47,528 nt of DNA from the NCBI RefSeq assembly GCF_000710465.2, contig NZ_JAIZ01000741.1, positions 10,554 to 58,081 on the forward strand, written 5' to 3'. Positions 1 to 9,126 of this stretch are shown in pieces (position 1 is the stretch's first letter; each line of letters opens with the position of its first letter). This DNA comes from Kitasatospora sp. MBT63 (GTDB lineage: Bacteria; Actinomycetota; Actinomycetes; Streptomycetales; Streptomycetaceae). A program made the position numbers and the translations under genes. The notes beneath the pieces are model-generated. The model did not search any database. It was not told the DNA's origin and saw only the letters and a list, made by a program, of their open reading frames with translations.

Positions 1-830
1 TCGGCGACCGCGGTGGCGACCTGCGCGATCGAGCGGACCTGGTCCGTGAGGTTGCCGGCCATCGAGTTGACCGAGTCGGTGAGGTCGCGCCAGGTCCCGG
101 AGACGCCCTTGACGTCGGCCTGCCCGCCGAGCCGGCCCTCGGTCCCCACCTCACGGGCCACCCGCGTCACCTCGCCCGCGAACGAACCCAGCTGGTCGAC
201 CATCGTGTTGATGGTCTCCTTGAGTTCCAGGATCTCGCCGCGCGCATCGACCGTGATCTTCTGCGACAGGTCGCCCCTGGCGACCGCCGTGGTCACCTGG
301 GCGATGTTGCGGACCTGGTTGGTCAGGTTGCCGGCCATGAAGTTGACCGAGTCGGTGAGGTCGCGCCAGGTCCCGGCCACCCCGGGGACCTGGGCCTGCC
401 CGCCGAGCCGGCCCTCGCTGCCGACCTCACGGGCGACGCGCGTCACCTCGCCCGCGAACGAACCCAGCTGGTCCACCATCGTGTTGACGGTGTTCTTCAG
501 CTCCAGGATCTCGCCGCGGGCCGCCACGTCGATCTTCTGGGAGAGGTCGCCCTTGGCCACCGCCGTGGCGACCTGGGCGATGTCCCGCACCTGGGAGGTG
601 AGGTTGCCCGCCATCGCGTTGACCGAGTCGGTCAGGTCCTTCCAGGTGCCCGACACCCCCGGCACCTCGGCCTGCCCGCCCAACTGCCCCTCGGTGCCCA
701 CCTCGCGGGCCACCCGGGTCACCTCGGAGGTGAACAGCGACAGCTGGTCGACCATGCCGTTGAACACCAGGGCGATCTCGCCGAGCAGGCCGTTGGCCTC
801 GACCGGGAGCGTGGTCCCGAAGTCGCCGTC
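1..830 (-). repeat. 276-bp period coding repeat (HAMP modules)
   Basis: Near-identical blocks recur every 276 bp in the kinase gene. For example, the block beginning at about 196 recurs at about 472, and the block at about 331 recurs at about 607. The period equals 92 codons, so the array can grow or shrink by recombination without changing the reading frame. Confidence 0.85.
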
Positions 831-1126
831 CCGTACGGCGGTCAGACCGGCCAGCAGCAGCCGCAGTTCGGGCTCGCCGACCCGCACCGCGTCGAGGCGC
901 ACCGCGTCGGGGTCCGCGCCGTCGGCGTGCGGTCCGCCGGCGTTCGGCCGGTCGGCGTGCGCTCGGTCGGCCGGCGCTCCGTCGAGGTGCGGCCGGTCGG
1001 CCCGTACGCCCTGCGCGGGCACCTCGGGGGCCGGTACCCCGTCGACCGGCGCACCGGCGGTCGCCACAGTGTCGGCCGTCGCGGCACCCGGGCCGGTCGC
1101 AGGAGCGGACTTGGTCGAGCCAGCCA
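1..1126 (-). CDS. Multi-HAMP sensor histidine kinase (N-terminal part, runs off the window)
   Basis: The gene starts at the ATG at 1126, with GGAGG about 9 nt upstream on the minus strand, and stays open through base 1, so about 375 N-terminal residues are visible. After a variable N-terminus rich in Asp, Pro and Arg (about residues 1-95) it contains repeated HAMP modules of about 92 residues. Each carries the blocks GEILELKxTx[21 protein letters not shown], GTWxDLTDSVNxMAGNLT and VAxGDLSQKI. This architecture is known from very long soluble actinobacterial hybrid kinases, where the HAMP array relays signals to HisKA/HATPase and receiver domains; those domains would lie beyond base 1. No membrane segment is visible, so a cytoplasmic protein is inferred. 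An anti-sigma-type ATPase gene lies directly upstream on the same strand. Confidence 0.9.
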
Positions 1127-1278
1127 TGGAACGTCGCCTCCGTGGCGGGCTGTGCCCCCGCCGTTGCCACCCCGGCCCGCGGCGCCGACAGGTCGCGCCG
1201 GGCGTCTCGGGTTCACTCGCCGACACGGGAACGTGCCGCCTGGAGGCTACCCGACGGGTTCCACCGGGTGCGAACACT

Positions 1279-1830
1279 TCACGACATGTGTGCAGGACCC
1301 GCCGCAAGTCCGGGCAGCTCGAGCTCCGCCCAGACCACCTTCCCGGACGCGTCCGGTCCCGGGGTGCAGCCCCACCGGCTGGCGAGCATCGCCACGGCGC
1401 GCAGCCCGTAGCCGCCCGGGCGGCCGGGCAGCTGCGGCGGGATCCGGGCGGGGACCTGCGCAGCGGGGGCCGGCGGGGTCGGTGGGGCCATCGGGACCAG
1501 CGGGGCGGGGGCGGCCGGGCTCAGGTCGGTGACCTCGATGCGCAGCGTGTGCGCGGCGACGGCGATCACCAGTTCGGCGGCGCCGCCCGCGTGGCGGCAG
1601 GCGTTGGTGACGAGTTCGGAGACGACGAGCAGCACGTCCTCGGTCCGGGCCCGCCGCTGCGCGTCGTCGGCCGGGAGCCAGCCCCATTCCCGCAGGACGG
1701 AGGCGGCGTGGTCGCGGCTGCGGCCGATGGCGCCGGCCCGGCCGGACAGCGCGAGGCGGCGGACCGGGCCCGGCCGGAGGGCGGACGCGGCGCCGACGGC
1801 GGCCGTGGTGGTGCCCTGGTCCGTGTCCAT
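1279..1830 (-). CDS. Anti-sigma-factor-type ATP-binding protein (HATPase_c_2)
   Basis: This 183-residue protein has one GHKL ATPase domain. The N box reads [12 protein letters not shown] and the G box reads [12 protein letters not shown], the signature of the SpoIIAB/RsbW-like serine kinases that are very numerous in streptomycetes. A Pro/Ala-rich insertion of about 30 residues lies between the two boxes. The start is placed at the ATG at 1830 behind a purine-rich GAGAGGCGGGC; the open frame extends further upstream but that part is Arg-rich and unlike coding sequence. No cognate sigma factor or anti-anti-sigma gene is adjacent. It sits upstream of the HAMP kinase on the same strand, which suggests but does not show a shared signalling role. 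Confidence 0.85.
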   Translation of the reverse strand: MDTDQGTTTAAVGAASALRPGPVRRLALSGRAGAIGRSRDHAASVLREWGWLPADDAQRRARTEDVLLVVSELVTNACRHAGGAAELVIAVAAHTLRIEVTDLSPAAPAPLVPMAPPTPPAPAAQVPARIPPQLPGRPGGYGLRAVAMLASRWGCTPGPDASGKVVWAELELPGLAAGPAHMS

Positions 1831-2049
1831 GTCGCGCCCGCCTCTCCCGACGGCACCGGCCGGCCGGTGCCGGACTTCCCGTACGTCCGTCTGCCCTCCC
1901 GTCTGCCCTCCCGCACCGCGGGAACACCTCACCGTCGCCCCGCACCACGGCCGTCCCGGCCGCGGCCGCAACCGGGCGGAAACCGAGGTGACTATCCGGC
2001 CGGAAGCGGGGCAGGCGAGGCCCTGTCAACGATTTGGAGGTCGTTCACC

Positions 2050-2220
2050 ATGGTTCCTCTTCTGCTGGTCCTTCTGCTGGCCGTGATCCTCTTCGGCGCG
2101 GGTTTCGCCCTCAAGGCGCTCTGGTGGGTGGCGGTCATCGTTCTGGCGGTGTGGCTGATCGGGTTCGTGGCCCGGGGCACCGGCGCTTCCGGCAGCCGGG
2201 GCCGCTGGTACCGCTGGTGA
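2050..2220 (+). CDS. Small hydrophobic membrane protein
   Basis: This 56-residue protein has two hydrophobic stretches, about residues 2-20 ([18 protein letters not shown]) and 25-45 ([17 protein letters not shown]), and a basic, glycine-rich tail ending in RWYRW. A perfect GGAGG lies 9 nt upstream of the ATG. Short proteins of this kind with an aromatic C-terminus are common in streptomycetes and are annotated only as hydrophobic or lmo0937-like proteins; I cannot assign a function. A strong terminator hairpin follows within 35 bp, so it is probably transcribed alone. Confidence 0.85.
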   Translation: MVPLLLVLLLAVILFGAGFALKALWWVAVIVLAVWLIGFVARGTGASGSRGRWYRW

Positions 2221-2251
2221 CCGACCGCGGTGACGTAGGCCGGTGACAGTC

Positions 2252-2283
2252 GAGGGGGCGCGCCTCCCGGGGCGCGCCCCCTC
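2252..2283 (+). terminator. Strong hairpin terminator
   Basis: A perfect 13-bp G+C stem (2252-2264 with 2271-2283) and a 6-nt loop lie directly after the small hydrophobic protein gene. There is no long T tract, which is usual for actinobacterial terminators. Confidence 0.8.
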
Positions 2284-2441
2284 GTCCGTGTCCACGCCCT
2301 GCCGCGCCTCCGCGCACCCGCCGGCTCCGCCCGGTCGAGGTGCCGCGGCCCGTGGTGCGAGGATGGAAGCCGACGGCATCCGGCGGTCCGGCCGTCCGCC
2401 CACCTCGCGGCCCGGCCGGGACGGGCCGGCAGGAGGATCCC

Positions 2442-3953
2442 ATGACAGCTCCCCTTCGCGGCCGGCCCGGCCCCGTGAGCGGCGGGCCGGACCTCGGGCC
2501 GGGCCCCGGGACGCAGGTCCTGCGGGTGGCCGTGGTCGGCTCGGGCCCGGCCGGCCTGTACACGGCCGAGGCACTGGTCAAGCAGACCGCGCAGGCGGCT
2601 CAGGCCGCCGACGGCGCTGCGGTGCGGGTGACGGTGGACGTCCTGGACCGCCTGCCCACCCCGTACGGTCTGGTGCGCTACGGCGTCGCCCCCGACCACC
2701 CGTCGATCCGGTCGATCGCCGACTACCTCCGGCGGGTGCTGGAGGACCCCCGGGTGCGGTTCCTCGGCGGGCTGCGGCTCGGCGGCGAGGTGACCCGCGA
2801 GATGCTGCTGTCCTGCTACGACGCGGTGGTGTACGCGACCGGCGCCCCGCTGGACCGGCGGCTGGGCGTGCCCGGCGAGGAACTGCCGGGCAGCGCGGCG
2901 GCCGCCGACTTCGTGCGCTGGTACTGCGGGCACCCGGACGCCGACCCCGGCCGGTTCGCCCTGGACGCGGTCTCGGTAGCGGTGATCGGGGCCGGCAACG
3001 TGGCGCTGGACGTGGCCCGGGTCCTGGCCCGCCCGGCCGCCGACTTCGGCCCGACCGACGTACCGGATCCGGTGCTCGCCGCGCTGGCCGCCAGCCGGGT
3101 CCGGGAGATCCACGTGATCAGCCGCCGGGGGCCCGCCGAGGCCCGGTTCACCACCAAGGAGCTGCGCGAACTCGGCGGGCTGCCGGGTGTCGACATCGCC
3201 GTCGACGCCTCGCCCGGCCACCTCGCCGGTGCCTTCCCGGGGGACGCCGGTGCCTCCCCGGGGGACGGCGTGCGGCCCCCCGGTGCGGACCCGGCGGACC
3301 GCCGGGTCCGGGGCAACCTGGCCGTCGTGGCCGACTGGGCCGCCCGGGGGCCCCACGGCGGCGGCCGCCGGGTGTGCTTCCGGTTCTGGCGCCGCCCGGT
3401 GGAGATCCTCGGGCCGGGGCGGGTGACGGCGCTGCGGCTGGAGCGGACCGCCCCGGGCGCGGCGGGCGGGGCCGTGGGCACCGGGGTGTACGACGTCCTG
3501 CCCGTCCAGCTGGTGCTGCGTTCGGTCGGCTACCGCTCCGCGCCGCTCGCCGGGGTGCCCTTCGACGAACGGCGTGCCGTGGTCCCCAACGCCGAAGGGC
3601 GGGTCCTGGGCGCCGACGGCCGGCCCCGGCCGGGCGAGTACGTCGCCGGCTGGCTGAAGCGCGGGCCCTCCGGCGTGATCGGCACCAACAAGGCGGACGC
3701 CGCGCAGACCGTCCGTTCGCTGCTCGCCGACCGGCTCCCGGGCGGCGCCCCGCCCCACCACGCGGACCCCGGCGCGCCACCGCTGGCCGAGCGGCTCGCG
3801 GCCCGCGGGGTCCGTCCGGTGACGTACGCCGAGTGGCTGGGCATCGACGAGCGCGAGCACCGGACCGCCGCCGCGCTCGGCCGCGGCGAGCGGGTCAAAC
3901 TGAGCGGCTGGGACGCCCTGAACACGGCCGGCGGCCACCCGCGATCCGGCTGA
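2442..3953 (+). CDS. fprA: Ferredoxin/adrenodoxin-type NADP+ reductase (FprA-like)
   Basis: A 503-residue flavoprotein predicted to move electrons between NADPH and ferredoxin, often for cytochrome P450s. The FAD dinucleotide-binding motif is at residues 31-40 (VVGSGPAGLY). It is followed by the family block RLPTPYGLVRYGVAPDH near 70-86. The NADP motif is at 180-190 (AVIGAGNVALD). The C-terminal flavin-contact block GWLKRGPSGVIGTNKADA is intact. The start at 2442 is set by AGGAGGA 5 nt upstream. A Pro/Gly/Asp-rich insertion encoded at about 3225-3290 (GAFPGDAGASPGDG) contains an internal duplication. No ferredoxin or P450 gene is adjacent, so the partner is unknown. Confidence 0.92.
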   Translation: MTAPLRGRPGPVSGGPDLGPGPGTQVLRVAVVGSGPAGLYTAEALVKQTAQAAQAADGAAVRVTVDVLDRLPTPYGLVRYGVAPDHPSIRSIADYLRRVLEDPRVRFLGGLRLGGEVTREMLLSCYDAVVYATGAPLDRRLGVPGEELPGSAAAADFVRWYCGHPDADPGRFALDAVSVAVIGAGNVALDVARVLARPAADFGPTDVPDPVLAALAASRVREIHVISRRGPAEARFTTKELRELGGLPGVDIAVDASPGHLAGAFPGDAGASPGDGVRPPGADPADRRVRGNLAVVADWAARGPHGGGRRVCFRFWRRPVEILGPGRVTALRLERTAPGAAGGAVGTGVYDVLPVQLVLRSVGYRSAPLAGVPFDERRAVVPNAEGRVLGADGRPRPGEYVAGWLKRGPSGVIGTNKADAAQTVRSLLADRLPGGAPPHHADPGAPPLAERLAARGVRPVTYAEWLGIDEREHRTAAALGRGERVKLSGWDALNTAGGHPRSG

Positions 3954-4024
3954 ACGACCCACGGGATCGGGTGAGTTCACGCGAAACCCGCACGGAGCGG
4001 GCGCGGGCTTGCCAGATTGTGGGG

Positions 4025-4708
4025 ATGAGCCACCCACCGACCATCGAGGACCGGGCCGCGACGGCCGGATCGGGCCGCACCCGGACGACGATCGCCAACC
4101 CGTGGATCGGCGGCCTGATCGGTCTGCTGCTCGGCGCCCTGGTCACCGCCTCCACCATCCTGCTCACCGTCCACCCGGCCGCCGCGCCGTCCGGTACCAC
4201 CGGCGGCCCGCTCACAGCGCCGTCCGAGCTGCCCGGATTCACCACCTACCGGTCGGCGGTGACCGCGCTCGACGCGGACAAGGGCGCGGCGGAGGGCGAC
4301 CGGGTCACCGACGAGGACACCCGCACCGCCGAGCAGCTCTCCGAGGCGTACGGCGGCGCCGCCGGGCTCGCCCGGCGCTACGCGGACCGGCAGCTGGAGC
4401 AGACCTTCCTGCTGGTGGCCGTCCGCGCCAACACCCCCGGCCCCTGGGTCGCGTACCAGGACGCGGCGCGGCTCGGGCTGGTCCGGGCGCCGGAGGAGGT
4501 GCGGCGCATCGGCGAGGTGTCCTGTCTGATCGCCAACCAGCCGACCAACGCGGGCGGCACACCGGCGGACGACACCGTCAACGTGGTGCTCTGCCAGCGC
4601 GCGGCCCGCGGGCTGACGGTCCAGATCCGGTACCCCGGCGGCGACCTGCGCAACCGGCCGGAGCAGATCGCGGAGCTGATCGACACGGTCTGGTCCCAGC
4701 TCTCCTGA
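4025..4708 (+). CDS. Single-pass membrane protein, unknown
   Basis: This 227-residue protein has a cytoplasmic N-terminus of about 25 residues, one membrane helix at about 30-53 (GGLIGLLLGALVTASTILLT) and an extracytoplasmic domain of about 170 residues. That domain contains two cysteines (EVSCLIAN and VVLCQRA) that could form a disulfide. The C-terminal part (LTVQIRYPGGDLRNRPEQ) looks like a folded alpha/beta domain. I do not recognise the family. The start at 4025 has no good ribosome site, so it may be leaderless. Confidence 0.75.
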   Translation: MSHPPTIEDRAATAGSGRTRTTIANPWIGGLIGLLLGALVTASTILLTVHPAAAPSGTTGGPLTAPSELPGFTTYRSAVTALDADKGAAEGDRVTDEDTRTAEQLSEAYGGAAGLARRYADRQLEQTFLLVAVRANTPGPWVAYQDAARLGLVRAPEEVRRIGEVSCLIANQPTNAGGTPADDTVNVVLCQRAARGLTVQIRYPGGDLRNRPEQIAELIDTVWSQLS

Positions 4709-4729
4709 CGCCCGGTCACACCGTCCGGG

Positions 4730-5173
4730 CTACACCCGCTGCAAGTCGGCGCGCGCCGGTGCCGCGGCCCACGCCAGCGAGTACCAGGAGAGCACTGCCA
4801 GCACCAGCACGCTCGGGAGTTCGGCGCAGTAGGCCAGGACCTGGGCGGTGAGCAGCGGGGCGCCGCGGTGCGCGGACCAGAGGTCGAAGAAGGCGTCCAT
4901 GAACAGCAGCACGGCGGTCGCGGAGGCGATCGGGCTGGTCGCCCGGTGGCGGCGGCGGACCAGCGCGGCGAGCAGGAGCAGCGCCGTCACCTCGATGAGG
5001 TCGAGCCAGACCCAGGAGTTGGACAGGTTGCGGGCACCGAAGTGGCCCTTGGCGGTGAGCGCGAGCACGACGATCCAGGGCAGCAGCAGCACCGCGGCGG
5101 CCCGCAGGGCGACCGGCAGGCGGCGGCGGATCGCCGGTTCACGGGCGTCGAGCGCGCTGCGGAGACCGGACAT
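4730..5173 (-). CDS. Four-helix integral membrane protein, unknown
   Basis: The 147-residue protein has hydrophobic segments at about residues 25-41, 57-72, 84-98 and 108-135, consistent with four membrane helices. The N-terminus is basic (AREPAIRRRLPVALR). Charged and polar residues (DAFFDLWSAHRG) sit between helices 3 and 4. It converges with the preceding membrane-protein gene, 21 bp stop to stop. No function is recognised. Confidence 0.75.
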   Translation of the reverse strand: MSGLRSALDAREPAIRRRLPVALRAAAVLLLPWIVVLALTAKGHFGARNLSNSWVWLDLIEVTALLLLAALVRRRHRATSPIASATAVLLFMDAFFDLWSAHRGAPLLTAQVLAYCAELPSVLVLAVLSWYSLAWAAAPARADLQRV

Positions 5174-5239
5174 CCGCCGATCCTAACCGGGGGCGGGCCG
5201 GCGCCCGGCCCGGGCCCCGCTCCTCGGGGAGGTCGGGCG

Positions 5240-5710
5240 TCAGGGGTCGAGGCCTTCGACGACGGCGACGGTCACCGCGGCGTAGGCGGCGTGCGGCACG
5301 ATGTCGGCGATCCAGTCCTTGAGCGCCCAGGTGCGCGGGTCGGTGACCTTGAGGACGGTCATCGGGCCGTTGGTGCCGATCAGCGCGCCGACGCCAGCCA
5401 CGACGTAGGTGACGGCGGTGGACGGACGCCAGCCCGCCGCGCGCGCCACTCCCAGGGCCACCCCCATGCCGACCCCGGCCGCGATCCCGGTCAGCGGGCC
5501 GAGGCCCGCGGTGCGGTTCTCCCGCTCCTTCCGGTCCCCGGGCACCTGGACGTGCACGGCCTCGGAGAGCTTCTCGACGGTCACCTCGGGGGTCGAGCTC
5601 GCGGGCCGGGCCCGGACGACCATGTCGAGGTAGCCGACGGTGTTCAGCGCCGTCGTACCGGCGGCGCCGGCGGCGGCTCCGGCCAACGCGCCCTGCAGCA
5701 GCGTCGTCAT
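5240..5710 (-). CDS. Glycine-rich membrane protein, unknown
   Basis: The start is the ATG at 5710 behind GGGAGAAGCC; the longer open frame upstream looks non-coding. The 156-residue product has an N-terminal small-residue helix (GALAGAAAGAAGTTALN), a charged segment (TVEKLSEAVHVQVPGDRKER) and two more hydrophobic segments (GIAAGVGMGVALGVA and VTYVVAGVGALIGTN). This layout recalls small streptomycete envelope proteins of unknown role. It precedes the preceding membrane-protein gene on the same strand by 66 bp and may be cotranscribed with it. Confidence 0.75.
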   Translation of the reverse strand: MTTLLQGALAGAAAGAAGTTALNTVGYLDMVVRARPASSTPEVTVEKLSEAVHVQVPGDRKERENRTAGLGPLTGIAAGVGMGVALGVARAAGWRPSTAVTYVVAGVGALIGTNGPMTVLKVTDPRTWALKDWIADIVPHAAYAAVTVAVVEGLDP

Positions 5711-6320
5711 GGCTTCTCCCGTGGGCTGGGTGGGGGGCGCGAGCAGGCGGGCCGTACGGTGGCATCGGGGGCGCTGTGTCAGCAGCCCCGGGCCGAGGCT
5801 ACGGCGCCGCACGCCCGTCACGGCAGCCCGGCGCCCGCGAACACGCCAATCCAGTCAACACCCGGCCACCGACCGACGCCACCGGGCTCCCGCACGCCCC
5901 GGGGGCGGTGCTGCGTTCCGGGAACTCGCCTGTGTCGGGCGGCCCGGTCCCTCCCGCCGCCGCCGAGAGAAGTCGTGCTCAGAGCCGTGGAAAGCCGCGA
6001 CGCGGAGCATTGCGACTGGCCTCGGAGGCCGCGTGGTCAATGGCGCGGGACATTCGCCGAGGTACGCCGGAGCCCGGTTGACGCCGGAGCCGGTGACGCT
6101 GTGCGGCCGATCGACAGCTCGCGTGGCGGAGGCGCCCGGGCTGTAGGCCTCGATGGAGAGCAACGCCGAACCCACCGACGTCGGCCGCCGCGCCTGAGCA
6201 GTCCGGCGGTCCTTGGCTGCGGACTCGATTTCATGCCGCTCAAACGCCAGGATTTGCACCTGTGCAACCATCAGCTGTCGCAACATCCCCCTGCCAAGGC
6301 GACCGGGGCCTGATGGTCGG
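5711..6320. other. Gene-poor interval with no supported gene
   Basis: About 610 bp without a convincing coding frame. G+C and codon-position bias drop here compared with the flanks. A minus-strand open frame (5855-6346) exists but overlaps the next gene and has no ribosome site or family motif. I see no tRNA or att-like repeat. Confidence 0.6.
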
Positions 6321-6932
6321 TCAGCGGCCGATTCGGTCCGCGTCATAGACGCAGGCCGTCACCGGGTAGCCCAATCGCCCCTTGCCGACGATCGCATAAA
6401 CATGTCCTGCTGGCACCAGATCCACCTTCACGGTCCGGCATACCACGCACGCCCGGCCGTGCAGCTGCGCGGTGTTCACCAGGATCTGGTGAAGCATCCC
6501 GCCCGGCGGCTCCCACTCGACCCAGCTGGCGCCGCGGACCTGCCGTAGCGTCCGGGCGAGAAGCTGCACGTCGACGAAGCACTCCGGGTGATCCGGGTCC
6601 GGCGGCACGAGCCAGTACGGGCCGGGCGGGTGCAACACCGCTGCACCCGGAACCGCGAGGTGATGGCCGACGCCGAGCAGTTGCGCAGGCTCCTCGAAGG
6701 CGCCCGGGCCTGTACCGGCGGCCACGAGGAAGTACAGACGCGGCTCGCGCGATGCATCGCGGATGACCGGCCCAGGGCTGTGCCCTGTCTCGGCGTCGAT
6801 CAGGGCGAGCGCGGCCAATCCGATGTGCTGAGCCACCCGGACAGCGTCCCAGTCCGCGCCGGCGGCGACCGGCACCACCGTGTCGTCCGGCGGCATCCAC
6901 CCCGGCACCTGCTGTCCGCGCTCCGTCTCCAT
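6321..6932 (-). CDS. Prim-pol-like small protein with C-terminal Cys pair
   Basis: A 203-residue protein. Residues about 30-130 (AQHIGLAALAL, GPVIRD, RLYFLVAAGT, YWLVPPDPDHP) resemble the small streptomycete proteins related to the bifunctional primase/polymerase N-terminal fold. The acidic catalytic residues of a true polymerase are not evident, so enzymatic activity is doubtful. The C-terminus carries CVVC (ACVVCRTVKVDLV), a possible metal knuckle. The ATG at 6932 is chosen because AGGAG lies 8 nt upstream; an in-frame GTG two codons earlier is too close to that site. It lies 87 bp downstream of the broken XRE/TPR regulator on the same strand, so the two may form an operon. Confidence 0.7.
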   Translation of the reverse strand: METERGQQVPGWMPPDDTVVPVAAGADWDAVRVAQHIGLAALALIDAETGHSPGPVIRDASREPRLYFLVAAGTGPGAFEEPAQLLGVGHHLAVPGAAVLHPPGPYWLVPPDPDHPECFVDVQLLARTLRQVRGASWVEWEPPGGMLHQILVNTAQLHGRACVVCRTVKVDLVPAGHVYAIVGKGRLGYPVTACVYDADRIGR

Positions 6933-7019
6933 CTGCACCTCTCCTGACGTTCCGGCTGGTCAGGAAAGTGTGATCGCCACCGGGCCCGGCAACTCACACA
7001 GCGGCGTGTCAGTGCCTGG

Positions 7020-8192
7020 TCACAGCCCCAGCCACATCGCATACCCGGACACGGTGTCGGTCAGGGACGGCTGGACTCGCAGGACGCCGGCCATGGTCTC
7101 CCGCACGGCGGGGCTGTGCCGGGCCTGCTGCGGCGCGAGCTGCCGAGCCACGAGCAGGCTGCGGAACGCCCCGTCGGTGCGGCCGGTCCACAGCTGCGCC
7201 CGGGCGATCTCCGCGTGATGGTGTGCGGCCCGGGAGGCCGGCCAGTCGTCCGGGCGATGTCGAGGGCCTGCCGGTACATGTCCTGGTCGATCAGGCAGCT
7301 GACTTCGTGGACCGCGACGTTGGTCGGACCGAAGGACAGCCACATCAGCTCGGTCACCTCACCCGGTGCGGTCCGCGATCCGCCGGGCCTCCCCGATGTT
7401 GCCTTCGACCGCCTCCGGGTGCTGCGCCCGCGCGGCGAGCACGGCGGCGGCGAGGTGGACCTGCCCCGTGACGGTGTCGCGCACGAGGCCTTGGTCGGCC
7501 TGGGCGGCGGTCGTCCGGGCGAGCTCGGCGATCCGGATACCCGTCCGATATTGCCCGGCCCGCAGGTAGGCCAACGCGCGGTTGTACAGGCGGATCGTGG
7601 CGGTCGCGGCGTCGGACGCCCGGTCTGCGGCCCAGCCCATCCGGTCGAGTGCGATGCTGCCGAGATCGTGGAATCCGAGCTTCGAGGCCACGTCGAACCC
7701 GCAGCGGTACTGGGTGGCCAGGGCCAGCCACAGCCGCTGGTCCCCGGTCGTGTGCGCTGCGGTGGTGGTCTCGCTGATCAGCCCGGCCAATTCGGCTGCA
7801 GCGGCCCGAAGGTCCGAGGCGCGGATCAGTCGGCAGATCCGTTCGGTGTGCTCCACCAAGTCGGCGGGCGGGCGGGGTGCGACGTCCGGGTCCGCCCCCA
7901 GGTCGAAGAGGTCGAGGGCTTCGCGGATCGGCTGGATCAGACCGTCGAGCTGGTCCCGGCGGAGCTCCTCGAGGTACGGCCGGCCTTGCAGGTCGGCAAC
8001 CGGGACGGAGAGCGCCCGGGCCAGCGCGGCGAGGACGGCCGGGCCGGCCTGCCGCTTGCCCTGCTCGACCTGCGACACCATCGACACGGACACCTGCGCG
8101 GCCTGTGCCAGCCCGGTCTGGGTCAGGTGCCGGAGCTTCCGCGCCCGGGCCACCCGCTTGCCCACGGTCTCCGGCTCGAAGTCCACCTGCAC
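7020..8192 (-). pseudogene. XRE-family HTH/TPR regulator with two compensating frameshifts
   Basis: The start is a GTG at 8192 behind GGAGGTG. The N-terminus is a Cro/cI-type helix-turn-helix (KLRHLTQTGLAQAAQVSVSM, then VSQVEQGKRQAG), followed by TPR-like helices. The first frame stops at 7359. The expected continuation (TELMWLSFGPTNVAVHEVS) is in the next frame, and from about 7255 the final part (HHAEIARAQLWTG to SGYAMWLGL) is back in the original frame, ending at 7020. Deleting one G at 7362-7364 and adding one G near 7250 restores a single product of about 390 residues, the usual length for this streptomycete family. Both changes lie in short G runs, so assembly error and real decay are both possible. 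A flavoprotein gene starts divergently about 115 bp away. Confidence 0.75.
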
Positions 8193-8305
8193 GGCCCACC
8201 TCCACGCGCCCGACGTCCCGTCAGACGGTACTCGGACCAGTCCGGTGCGGGGCCGTGAACTGTTCACACTTGCACCCGCCCCGGGGCGAGAGGTTGCATG
8301 GCCGC

Positions 8306-8833
8306 ATGCCCGCTCCCGTGCTGTACCTGCTCGGCTCCGCCGCCCCGCCGATCCTGGACGCGACGAAGGTCATCACCCAGGCCCAGGCTCGCGGATGGGA
8401 CGTCGTCCTCGGCCTGACCCCGACCGCCGCGGACTGGCTGCACGGCGACCTGGCCCACCTGGAGGAGCTGACCGGGCACCCGGTGAAGTCCCGGTACCGG
8501 CGGCCGGGCGAGCCCAACCCGCTCCCGCCGGCCGACACGATCCTGTTCGCCCCCGCTACGCTGACCTCGATCAACTCGCTGGCGCTCGGGATCACCACCT
8601 CGTGGGCCATCGGGTACGCAGCTGAGGCAATCGGCAAGCGGATCCCGTTGCTGGTGATGCCGTGCACCAATACCGCACTGACCGCTCACCCGCAGTTCGA
8701 CCGGTCCATCGAGGCGCTCCGCGGCGCAGGCGTACGGGTGCTACTCGGCGGCGGCTGCTACGTCCCGAATGAGCCTGGCATGGGCAACCCTGCCGCCTAT
8801 CCGTGGGATGCGGCTCTCGAAGCGCTCAGGTGA
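8306..8833 (+). CDS. HFCD-family flavoprotein (phosphopantothenoylcysteine decarboxylase-like)
   Basis: The 175-residue protein keeps the hallmarks of the homo-oligomeric flavin-containing Cys decarboxylase fold. These are an N-terminal Rossmann strand (VLYLLGSAAPP), the FMN-binding block FAPATLTSINSLALGIT (compare PATANTINK in the family) and the substrate block LLVMPCTNTALTAHPQF. The family decarboxylates C-terminal or cofactor-bound cysteine. Here a stand-alone copy sits divergent from an XRE/TPR regulator, an arrangement common in streptomycetes but of unknown purpose. The ATG at 8306 is preceded by GAGAGG about 10 nt upstream. Confidence 0.82.
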   Translation: MPAPVLYLLGSAAPPILDATKVITQAQARGWDVVLGLTPTAADWLHGDLAHLEELTGHPVKSRYRRPGEPNPLPPADTILFAPATLTSINSLALGITTSWAIGYAAEAIGKRIPLLVMPCTNTALTAHPQFDRSIEALRGAGVRVLLGGGCYVPNEPGMGNPAAYPWDAALEALR

Positions 8834-9126
8834 CTTTCCGTGATCCGCACGATCCAGGGATTCTTCGAAAGCCCCGGCGGACTGCGGCACAGATGGGGGG
8901 ACCACAAACCTCGTACCTCTGACGCTGAGTGCGCGTCCAGGTTTGTCGGGCTGTGTCCGCGGGCGCGATCGTTCACGTGTCCAGTTCTACGCTCCCGGTC
9001 TGCAGCAGGTGACCGGTCCGAATGGTCAGCCGCTCCCAGGCGGATGTCGCACGATCGTGCCCCGCAGCCATCCGCCCGGCGCACGCCGAGTGGCGGACCC
9101 ACCGCGGGTCCGGGAACAGTCGGTAC
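8834..9126. other. Intergenic stretch, nothing recognised
   Basis: About 290 bp with weak coding character in all frames. An open plus-strand frame from 8840 lacks codon bias and a ribosome site. Confidence 0.5.

Noticed and set aside
13..2220. Plus-strand open frame of 735 codons
   Set aside because: It is the antisense shadow of the HAMP kinase and ATPase genes; only its last 56 codons (the small hydrophobic protein) have a ribosome site and plausible composition.
1992..4037. Minus-strand 681-codon open frame opposite the ferredoxin reductase
   Set aside because: Shadow of the reductase gene; Arg/Pro/Gly-rich with no motif.
5855..6346. Minus-strand 163-codon open frame in the gene-poor interval
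   Set aside because: It overlaps the prim-pol-like gene, lacks a ribosome site and codon bias, and has no recognisable domain. A short protein-like stretch near its start is not enough.
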